This document shows, one piece after another, positions 1-4,860 of a DNA stretch of 5,728 nucleotides. This stretch comes from Candidatus Nanohalarchaeota archaeon (GTDB lineage: Archaea; EX4484-52; JAADEF01): positions 1 through 5,728 of the forward strand of contig JAADEF010000006.1 in NCBI GenBank assembly GCA_013153555.1, in the 5' to 3' direction. A program made the position numbers and the translations under genes. The notes under the pieces were generated by a model. That model did no database searches. It worked only from the letters and a program-made list of their open reading frames with translations, and was not told the origin of the DNA. Positions within the stretch are counted from its first letter, which is position 1. Every line of letters starts with the position of its first letter.

Positions 1-280
1 AAAACCTCTCCTTCTTTTTCATAAGGAAGCAGAGGTAATAGATTTTATAGAGAAAGATAAGCATCCCCTCGCTTTTGTAAGTAAGATTAATTATTTAAAA
101 GAAGGTACTGATATTTATATAGGATCTAAAACGCTAATCAACAAACTTAAAAAGCATTTTAGAAAGCATGAAACCAAAACAAGCACAGAACTTTACGGAG
201 TAAAAGACGGTAAAAAAATATATCGCGTTACTTTACTAATAAAAGAAAAGAAAAAAGGTGATAATAATGAGCAAAGATAA
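1..280 (+). CDS. NMD3-like protein, C-terminal fragment (5' end outside window)
   Basis: The frame starting at base 2 is open to the TAA at 278-280 and gives the last 92 residues of a protein that begins upstream. The visible part contains a pattern I associate with the end of archaeal NMD3 proteins: a stretch around residues 37-48 (EGTDIYIGSKTL), a basic helix (NKLKKHFRKH), then a turn and strand near residues 65-80 (ELYGVKDGKKIYRVTLLI). NMD3 is the adaptor for 60S subunit export in eukaryotes; archaeal homologues are thought to act on the large ribosomal subunit. The diagnostic N-terminal CxxC zinc motifs would lie outside the window, so they cannot be checked. The last 14 bases overlap aIF1A, which suggests one transcript. 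The context (initiation factor, RNase P) supports a translation role. The family call is a pattern match on a fragment. Confidence 0.62.
   Translation, partial: KPLLLFHKEAEVIDFIEKDKHPLAFVSKINYLKEGTDIYIGSKTLINKLKKHFRKHETKTSTELYGVKDGKKIYRVTLLIKEKKKGDNNEQR
255..262 (+). promoter_or_regulatory. Shine-Dalgarno site of aIF1A
   Basis: AAGGTGAT lies four bases before the ATG at 267 and matches the archaeal 16S 3' end complement. It decides the start: an in-frame GTG at 258 lies inside this site, so the ATG at 267 is the likely initiator. The site sits within the end of the upstream NMD3-like gene. Confidence 0.7.
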
Positions 281-599
281 GCTTAAAGATGTGCTGGAAG
301 GGGAAGAGGAAATTGTAAGAGCAAGGCTTCCTAATGAAAAAGAAGGAGAGGTTTTAGGCATAATAGAATCTCGTTTAGGGTTTGGAAGGTTAAATGTAAT
401 ATGTGCTGATAAAAAAATAAGAGTATGTAGAGTTCCTGGCAAATACAGAAAAAGGCTGTGGTTGCGGGAAGGTGATGTTGTAATAGTTAAAAAATGGCAG
501 ATTCAAGGAGATGAAAGAGGAGACATCATCTATAAGTACAGAAAGGCGGAAGTTGCATGGCTTGAAAGAGAAGGCTATCTCAAAGATCTTTCTTTATGA
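267..599 (+). CDS. eif1A: Translation initiation factor aIF1A
   Basis: This is a 110-residue protein of normal length for archaeal IF1A. The factor binds the A site of the small ribosomal subunit and helps scanning/start selection together with aIF1 and aIF2. A short charged N-terminus (residues 1-18, with EGEEEIVRARLPN at 11-23) leads into an S1-like OB fold (about residues 20-95). The hallmark segment is present: GRLNVICADKKIRVCRVPGK (40-59), then RKRLWLREGDVVIV (61-74), the strand around WQIQGDERGDIIYKY (77-91), and a C-terminal helix near AWLEREGYL. The ATG at 267 is preferred over the in-frame GTG at 258 because the latter lies inside the ribosome binding site. It overlaps the NMD3-like gene by 14 bases and the RNase P gene by 4 bases (ATGA), so translational coupling is likely. 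Confidence 0.95.
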   Translation: MSKDKLKDVLEGEEEIVRARLPNEKEGEVLGIIESRLGFGRLNVICADKKIRVCRVPGKYRKRLWLREGDVVIVKKWQIQGDERGDIIYKYRKAEVAWLEREGYLKDLSL

Positions 600-919
600 T
601 GATATCACGACGACGCAAAAAACCCACCTGGCAAATAAAAATTGCGAAACTTCACATAGAAGAGTTATTTGAAGAAGCAGAAAAATTAGCCAATCAAGGA
701 GAATTAAATCTCGCAAAAAGATACATAAGTATAGCTCGTAAAATAGCAGAGAAATTTAACATCAGGTTGGAGAGGGAAAAAAAGCTAAAATTTTGCAGAA
801 AATGCAACACATATTTTGTAGCAGGAAAAACTGCATTATACCGTACTAATCCAAAAACAAAAGCATTAGAAGTAAGATGTTTAAAATGCGGATATGTGAG
901 GAGGTATAGATATAAATGA
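596..919 (+). CDS. rnp4: Ribonuclease P protein component 4 (Rpp21/Rpr2 family)
   Basis: This 107-residue protein matches archaeal Rnp4, which pairs with Rpp29 on the RNase P RNA and aids 5' maturation of tRNA precursors. Two N-terminal helices (about residues 12-57) carry the family pattern IEELFEEAEKLANQG and LAKRYISIARKIAEKFNIRL. They are followed by a zinc ribbon with four cysteines, C67-x2-C70 (FCRKC) and C95-x2-C98 (RCLKCG), and a basic end (YVRRYRYK). All four zinc ligands are present. The ATG at 596 overlaps the aIF1A stop (ATGA); a second ATG follows at 599, no clear ribosome binding site separates the two choices, and initiation probably depends on coupling. Its stop overlaps the next gene by four bases. 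Confidence 0.93.
   Translation: MMISRRRKKPTWQIKIAKLHIEELFEEAEKLANQGELNLAKRYISIARKIAEKFNIRLEREKKLKFCRKCNTYFVAGKTALYRTNPKTKALEVRCLKCGYVRRYRYK
898..905 (+). promoter_or_regulatory. Strong Shine-Dalgarno site of the radical SAM/ArcS-like gene
   Basis: GAGGAGGT lies ten bases before the ATG at 916, inside the end of the RNase P gene. It is one of the best matches to the anti-Shine-Dalgarno sequence in the window and fixes the start of the downstream gene. Confidence 0.75.
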
Positions 920-2259
920 AAACCATTATTTTAGAAAGTGGTAGATGTGCATGGGGAAAATGCATATTTTGCGTGATGAGTAAGAAAAAGCAAGTTCGCA
1001 TAAAATCAAAAGATGAGCTAAAACAAGAGTTTTTAAAGAAATTGAGAGATTATAAAGGAGAAGGCGTGAAAATATTCAATTCAGGCACTTTTATTGATGA
1101 TCAGCAAATTCCTCGTGAAGTAAGGCAGTTCATATTTGAAGAGCTTAGAAAAAGAGGCATAAAAAAAATAGTAATAGAGGTTTGGCCCGGCTTCATCACC
1201 CATGAAAAGCTTTCTGAATTAAAAGAAGATGCAAAGGATTTAGAGGTACACATAGCAATGGGTTTGGAATCTGCTAATGATGAAGTTCTCAACAAAATAA
1301 AAAAAGGTACAACCCTTAAAAAATGGGAAGAAAGTGCAAAGCTTATAAAGCGATACGGGTTTAAAGTTAGAGCTTATGTAATGGTTAACCTGCCTTATGT
1401 TAAGGACATAAAACAAGATTTTGAGCAAACAATGAAATTTGCACTGCAATATGCAGACAGCATAGCGGTAATGAACACCTTCGCATATTCTTCTTATGCA
1501 GAGCTTTTTGATATGTGGCTAAAAGGAGAATGGAAGCCCATAACCATTGAGGAATTCAAAGAAATTGTTAAAAATTACCAAAATCACCCTAAGGTTGAAA
1601 TATATGAACAAGACTACATAATTTATCCTCATTTTAGTGAAGAGTATAAAGAAAAGGCAAAACACGAAATAAAAGGAGCAACCATTCAGAACCTAACACA
1701 TCCATATTACGAGGTTTGGCAGGATTTCATTTCTCGTTTTTATAAACTTCCTGCTATCAAAAAATATGCTTTATTCATGCATTGCAGTTATAGGAAGCCT
1801 TATTCAAGATCACAAACCCACCGCAAAATAATTAGCTATTTGCAAAAACTTGGCAAAAAATATGCAGAAATTCATCAGCTCATTATTTCTAATCCAGGAG
1901 TAGTGCCAAGAGAATTCGAGGATAAATATCCTTTTAATGCCTATGACTGGCCAGAGTACGAAGAAACAGAAGAAATTAAAAAAGCTTATGTAGAAGTTAA
2001 TGCTAAACGCATAGAAAATTATCTACGCAACCACCAATATGAAAAGATTTTTGTGTATCTTAAACCTGGAAGCGAAAGCCTTAAAGCTTTTGAGATAGCT
2101 GCTAAAAAACTTCGCTTAAATTGGATAAATGTGCTGGATGAAGGAAGATGGAAAGACATTAAAGAAGAAAAACAGGCTTATGTAGATGATATTTTGCTTG
2201 AAAAAATGATTGAGAAAATTAGAAAAGAAATTGAAAAAAAGGAAGAAAATTTCATTTAG
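916..2259 (+). CDS. Radical SAM protein with C-terminal ArcS-like domain; probable archaeosine synthesis (RaSEA-ArcS fusion)
   Basis: This is a 447-residue protein. The N-terminal half is a radical SAM domain: C11-x4-C16-x2-C19 (RCAWGKCIFC) can hold a 4Fe-4S cluster, followed by FNSGTFIDD (54-62) and GLESANDEVLNKIKKG (116-131), a pattern found in RaSEA/TIGR01210-type and Elp3-like enzymes. The C-terminal part (about 284-412) resembles the core domain of archaeosine synthase ArcS (DUF5591): MHCSYRKPYSRSQTHR (288-303), ISNPGVVPREFEDKYPFNAYDWP split over 324-346, then KIFVYLKPGSESLKAF (377-392). Known biology: ArcS attaches lysine to preQ0 at tRNA position 15, and RaSEA converts the product to archaeosine (G+). 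Having both in one chain is consistent with a bifunctional enzyme; that is inference. No PUA domain is visible, so tRNA binding must differ from long ArcS. A lysine/glutamate-rich tail ends the protein. It overlaps the RNase P gene by 4 bases and has a strong ribosome binding site. Confidence 0.75.
   Translation: MKTIILESGRCAWGKCIFCVMSKKKQVRIKSKDELKQEFLKKLRDYKGEGVKIFNSGTFIDDQQIPREVRQFIFEELRKRGIKKIVIEVWPGFITHEKLSELKEDAKDLEVHIAMGLESANDEVLNKIKKGTTLKKWEESAKLIKRYGFKVRAYVMVNLPYVKDIKQDFEQTMKFALQYADSIAVMNTFAYSSYAELFDMWLKGEWKPITIEEFKEIVKNYQNHPKVEIYEQDYIIYPHFSEEYKEKAKHEIKGATIQNLTHPYYEVWQDFISRFYKLPAIKKYALFMHCSYRKPYSRSQTHRKIISYLQKLGKKYAEIHQLIISNPGVVPREFEDKYPFNAYDWPEYEETEEIKKAYVEVNAKRIENYLRNHQYEKIFVYLKPGSESLKAFEIAAKKLRLNWINVLDEGRWKDIKEEKQAYVDDILLEKMIEKIRKEIEKKEENFI
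2234..2240 (-). terminator. Candidate oligo-T terminator of the TM2-like gene
   Basis: On the - strand a run of seven T lies about 12 bases past the stop of the TM2-like gene, within a T/C-rich stretch. Archaeal termination often uses such U tracts without a hairpin. The tract sits inside the convergent radical SAM gene, so the evidence is weak. Confidence 0.3.
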
Positions 2260-2548
2260 ATTCTTTTACTAAATTAATTCCTGTTATTAATCCCCAAATC
2301 CATGCAACTATACCTAACGGAACACCTATAACTGCACCTATGAATGTAAAAGTAAGCAATGCTGAAAGCAACACTAGAATTATTTGTATTATTCCTTCCT
2401 TGGTTTTACCGCCAATTATACTTCCTAATCCTGGTAGCACCAACACATTTAAAAGCAGTGCAGCTATTGCAAGCCCCTGACTAATGCTTTCATCTTCTCT
2501 CTTTGTTCCTTTTTCCTTAGAAACCGCTTTATGATCACCATCACTCAT
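2252..2548 (-). CDS. Small TM2-like membrane protein
   Basis: This is a 98-residue protein. Residues 1-22 are charged and soluble (MSDGDHKAVSKEKGTKREDE). Hydrophobic segments follow at about 24-46, 52-70 and 72-93. The turn LPGLGSIIGGKTKEGIIQ (38-55) resembles the glycine-rich loop between helices in TM2-domain proteins, where the usual form is PGLG-x-GK-x-G. The function of these small membrane proteins is not established. The ATG at 2548 is chosen because GGAGGTG (2555-2561 on the - strand) lies six bases ahead; a GTG at 2557 is part of that site. The gene converges on the radical SAM gene and overlaps its end by 8 bases. TM2 membership is a moderate-confidence pattern match. Confidence 0.68.
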   Translation of the reverse strand: MSDGDHKAVSKEKGTKREDESISQGLAIAALLLNVLVLPGLGSIIGGKTKEGIIQIILVLLSALLTFTFIGAVIGVPLGIVAWIWGLITGINLVKESK

Positions 2549-2554
2549 ATACAA

Positions 2555-2561
2555 CACCTCC
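2555..2561 (-). promoter_or_regulatory. Shine-Dalgarno site of the TM2-like gene
   Basis: GGAGGTG on the - strand sits six bases before the ATG at 2548. It includes the alternative GTG start at 2557, which is therefore unlikely to be used. Confidence 0.75.
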
Positions 2562-2583
2562 TAATAATAAGAATAGTCTAAAA

Positions 2584-2592
2584 CTTTTAAAG
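2584..2592 (-). promoter_or_regulatory. Candidate TATA box for the TM2-like gene
   Basis: CTTTAAAAG on the - strand resembles an archaeal TATA element. A start site about 25 bases downstream would fall near 2563, leaving a short leader of about 15 bases that just includes the ribosome binding site. The spacing supports the call; the BRE ahead of it is not strong. Confidence 0.45.
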
Positions 2593-2625
2593 TATTATTA
2601 TTGAATTTCGCATAATTCCAAATAT

Positions 2626-2643
2626 CAAAAAATCTATTAAAAG
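2626..2643 (+). promoter_or_regulatory. Candidate BRE/TATA promoter for the membrane-protein pair, likely leaderless
   Basis: An A-rich stretch (CAAAAAAT, 2626-2633) precedes CTATTAAAAG (2634-2643), like an archaeal BRE followed by a TATA box. Counting about 25 bases from the centre places the start site at or next to the ATG at 2665. No ribosome binding site precedes that ATG, so a leaderless transcript is the simplest reading. Confidence 0.45.
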
Positions 2644-2664
2644 TTTGAAAGCAGAATAGTATAT

Positions 2665-2868
2665 ATGATAAAAGCTAAATCACTAAAACAGCTCTACACT
2701 TTTGTAGGCATAAGTTTGCTAATCTTTTCAGTGCTGGTGTTCTTTGAAGACAGCTTAAAATTAGTATCTTCAACCATAAAAGCTTTGGCACTTTATGTTT
2801 TGGGAACTGCCATTGTGCTTTACAGTAATTATGAAGGATATAAAAACATAAAAAGAGGTAAGAGCTGA
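2665..2868 (+). CDS. Small two-helix membrane protein of unknown function
   Basis: I do not recognise a family. The 67-residue protein has a short basic start (MIKAKSLKQ), a hydrophobic segment at about residues 11-28, a short polar link (EDSLKLVSS) and a second hydrophobic segment at about 36-54. It ends with a basic tail (KNIKRGKS). The basic ends suggest both termini face the cytoplasm. The ATG at 2665 follows a plausible leaderless promoter. Its stop overlaps the start of the next gene by one base (TGATG at 2866-2870), and it carries that gene's ribosome binding site, so the two are probably made together and may form a membrane complex. It is considered real because of the tight coupling and promoter spacing. 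Confidence 0.65.
   Translation: MIKAKSLKQLYTFVGISLLIFSVLVFFEDSLKLVSSTIKALALYVLGTAIVLYSNYEGYKNIKRGKS
2854..2859 (+). promoter_or_regulatory. Shine-Dalgarno site of the four-helix membrane protein gene
   Basis: A GAGGT core lies about nine bases before the ATG at 2868, inside the end of the preceding small gene. It supports the ATG at 2868 as the start. Confidence 0.55.
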
Positions 2869-3596
2869 TGTGGTCACTGCTTTTTGTGCTGTTTATCATC
2901 CCTTCCATAATCGCCTTAATCATAGGCATTACTACCCGCAATAAAGTTATTACACTAAGGAGTATCGCTCTTTACTTTTTAATATTAGGGGGTGTGTTTT
3001 TAGCTCAAGACATTAGAAGCTCTTTGGCATTCTTCATAACTGCTTTAATAGTGTTGGGTAATGGTTTCCTTTTTGATAAAATTACAGGCAAAAAAGCATT
3101 TCAATTATCATTAATGCTACTAATTTTCTCGGCTGTGTTAATAATAATCTCTGCGTTGTATGTGGGTCATTCCTTAAAAAATGGCAAAGCCATAGAAGTA
3201 AAAGATGCATTTATGGTTTGTGAAAATAAAACCTCCTTGTATACGGCAAAAGATAATAAATTATTGGCTGTGCCTTATTATATGCCATGCACCATAGAAT
3301 ATAAAATTCAATACGCAAATCTTATCACAGCATTAGCATTAAATAAACACATTCTTTATATGAAAACAGCGAATAATGTGTGGGATCTTAAACCTCTTGC
3401 CACTAACTGCATCGCAACATCGCTTACCGAAAGGAAATGTACAGTAAAAATAACCTTAAATCCACAAGAAATAGAAGATCAAAACATCTACCCTATTAAA
3501 TATTTGGTGGTTACCGATCATAAAAGTTTTTACTCTTCACCACCTACACCTCTACTTGAAAAAGAAGTACATGTAAAAATAATAAAACAAAATTAA
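2868..3596 (+). CDS. Membrane protein with four N-terminal helices and a cysteine-containing extracytoplasmic domain; function unknown
   Basis: I do not recognise a family. The 242-residue protein starts with four hydrophobic segments at about residues 2-22, 31-46, 51-70 and 80-100. The remaining 140 residues are polar and strand-rich. They hold four cysteines (C118, C141, C181, C191) that could form two disulfides outside the cell, and one N-x-T site (N120). Strand-like stretches near 142-150, 192-197 and 234-239 suggest a small beta domain. An even number of helices with a cytoplasmic N-terminus would put the C-domain inside; the cysteines hint at the outside, so topology is open. It is coupled by a one-base overlap to the 67-residue membrane protein. 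Its stop shares TTAA with the convergent PRTase-like gene. Confidence 0.75.
   Translation: MWSLLFVLFIIPSIIALIIGITTRNKVITLRSIALYFLILGGVFLAQDIRSSLAFFITALIVLGNGFLFDKITGKKAFQLSLMLLIFSAVLIIISALYVGHSLKNGKAIEVKDAFMVCENKTSLYTAKDNKLLAVPYYMPCTIEYKIQYANLITALALNKHILYMKTANNVWDLKPLATNCIATSLTERKCTVKITLNPQEIEDQNIYPIKYLVVTDHKSFYSSPPTPLLEKEVHVKIIKQN
3575..3592 (-). terminator. Candidate T-rich terminator of the right-hand operon
   Basis: Directly past the PRTase-like stop, the - strand reads TTTTGTTTTATTATTTTT. Such U-rich tracts without a hairpin are typical archaeal terminators. It lies inside the end of the convergent membrane-protein gene. Confidence 0.45.
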
Positions 3597-4195
3597 GCAT
3601 TGCATTTTTTAAGTTCTCTGAGGTAAGCTTCTTTTTCTTCTTTGCTTATTTTACCCCACTTCTCTAATTTATTTAACAAATCTCTTGCGCTAAACAGAGA
3701 AATAAGTTCGGCATCATATTCTTTAAGTTTAATAGGTGTAACAATATTGTAATTAAAGATCACCACTATTTTAATTGGTTGAGAGTTGTATTTCCTAATA
3801 TGTTTTAAATAGCTCAAATTATTCTCAACTTTGCTAAACACATCATCTATCAAAACTAACGATTCATTTTCATTAATAATGCCTTCCACAACTTCTTGCC
3901 TACCATAAGGTTTAGGCTCTCTTCTCACAAAAGCCATAGGCAGGTTAGTTTTAAGACTCACTGCTGTTGCAAGCGGTATACCGGATGTAAAAGCACCCAC
4001 AACCCTATCAGGATCTTGTTCCCTAACTTTATCCGCAAGAATATCTGTAAGCATATCAAAATAACGAGGCATATCTAAGAGTTTAGTAAAATCAACCATG
4101 AGAGGGGCATAAGTATTCGGAAATATTTCATATTTGCCCCCTATTTTTACGGCTTCTGCCCTTAAAAATATTTCTAACGCGTTCATCATCACCAT
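3593..4195 (-). CDS. Diverged orotate phosphoribosyltransferase (PyrE)-family protein
   Basis: This 200-residue protein has the overall order of OPRT. The N-terminal hood (AVKIGGKYEIFP, 15-26; VDFTKLLDMPRYFDML, 34-49) is followed by VVGAFTSGIPLATAVSLKTN (65-84), the flexible-loop region AFVRREPKPYGRQ (88-100), the strand-loop LVLIDDVFSKVENN (113-126) and a helical end. PyrE joins orotate to PRPP in UMP synthesis. Key positions differ from the norm: the phosphate loop after the DD pair usually reads T-x-G-T/S but is FSKVENN here. The LKSG that usually follows the first strand is IFPN. The loop keeps R91/R92/K95, but the usual His is Tyr97. Catalysis of OMP formation is therefore doubtful; it may be a diverged enzyme or a binding protein. 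The ATG at 4195 overlaps the atpD stop by one base (TAATG); further ATGs lie at 4189 and 4186. Confidence 0.7.
   Translation of the reverse strand: MVMMNALEIFLRAEAVKIGGKYEIFPNTYAPLMVDFTKLLDMPRYFDMLTDILADKVREQDPDRVVGAFTSGIPLATAVSLKTNLPMAFVRREPKPYGRQEVVEGIINENESLVLIDDVFSKVENNLSYLKHIRKYNSQPIKIVVIFNYNIVTPIKLKEYDAELISLFSARDLLNKLEKWGKISKEEKEAYLRELKKCNA
3605..3610 (+). terminator. Candidate T-tract terminator for the + strand membrane-protein pair
   Basis: A run of six T begins nine bases past the stop of the four-helix membrane protein, with more T-rich sequence at about 3629-3645 (CTTCTTTTTCTTCTTT). It could end + strand transcription, but it lies inside the convergent gene and such tracts are common in AT-rich coding DNA. 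Confidence 0.3.
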
Positions 4196-4830
4196 TAAAC
4201 CACTTGTTCTGAAGCTTTTTTCTTTTTAACAGTTTTTAAGCGGAATATATTTTCCCTCTCAGCTTCATCTAACATCATTTTAACCCACGCCATCTGAGAT
4301 CTCAGGCGAGGTATGACTATATTTTCTAAAGCATTAACTCTTCTTTTAGTGCTTTCTATCTCCTTTAACAAATTTCTCAAAGAAATTTCTACCTCAGCAG
4401 TTTCAATAATTGCCTTTATGATGTCATAATAAAGCATAACTGCTTTAACCATATCATGAGAAAGAGTAAGAAGCATTTTTGTTCTGTCTTCTTCTTCTAA
4501 GCTCTTCATTTCAAACTCTATTTTAGGTACTTTAACACCCATCAAGTTTTTTGTTACCACTTCAATAAAGTGCTTTTGCCTCAAATAAAACGCAGTACTT
4601 TTCAAAGCAAAATCTCCTTCCATAATTTGTATTTCTTTAATAAGGTGCTCCCCTTCTTTAATCTTAGCTACAAGCTCTTTTCTTGTTTCCTTAACATCTT
4701 TAAGCATCTTTCTAAGCTCTATAATAAGGCCGTCTCTTTTACGTTTAAGCAAACTATGACCTCTCTCGGCCAATACAACTCTCCTCTTCAAGTTAAGCAA
4801 TTCACTCCTTGTTGGCTTAACATTTTCCAT
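4195..4830 (-). CDS. atpD: A-type ATP synthase subunit D
   Basis: This 211-residue protein is the central-stalk subunit D of the archaeal A1Ao ATP synthase, a long coiled coil that turns inside the A3B3 head and passes torque between the membrane ring and the catalytic sites. The N-terminal signature is complete: VKPTRSELLNLKRRVVLAER (4-23), then GHSLLKRKRDGL (24-35). The C-terminal signature is TKRRVNALENIVIPRL (161-176), then LDEAERENIFRLK (187-199). Both ends are helical with coiled-coil spacing, and length is normal for the family. The ATG at 4830 has only a weak purine-rich site (AAGGGGAA) ahead. It lies 30 bases after the LCIB-like gene and overlaps the PRTase-like gene by one base. Neither the A nor the B catalytic subunit gene is adjacent in this window, which is unusual for this subunit. 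Confidence 0.96.
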   Translation of the reverse strand: MENVKPTRSELLNLKRRVVLAERGHSLLKRKRDGLIIELRKMLKDVKETRKELVAKIKEGEHLIKEIQIMEGDFALKSTAFYLRQKHFIEVVTKNLMGVKVPKIEFEMKSLEEEDRTKMLLTLSHDMVKAVMLYYDIIKAIIETAEVEISLRNLLKEIESTKRRVNALENIVIPRLRSQMAWVKMMLDEAERENIFRLKTVKKKKASEQVV

Positions 4831-4860
4831 AATTATTCCCCTTTATCCTTTTTTCTTAAA

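Noticed and set aside
236..442. Open frame on the - strand over the start of aIF1A
   Set aside because: Antisense of a well-supported conserved gene; its serine/leucine-rich translation reflects the complementary strand.
2675..2941. Open frame of 88 codons on the - strand
   Set aside because: It covers the two coupled + strand membrane-protein genes, has no promoter or ribosome binding site, and its translation shows no recognisable order.
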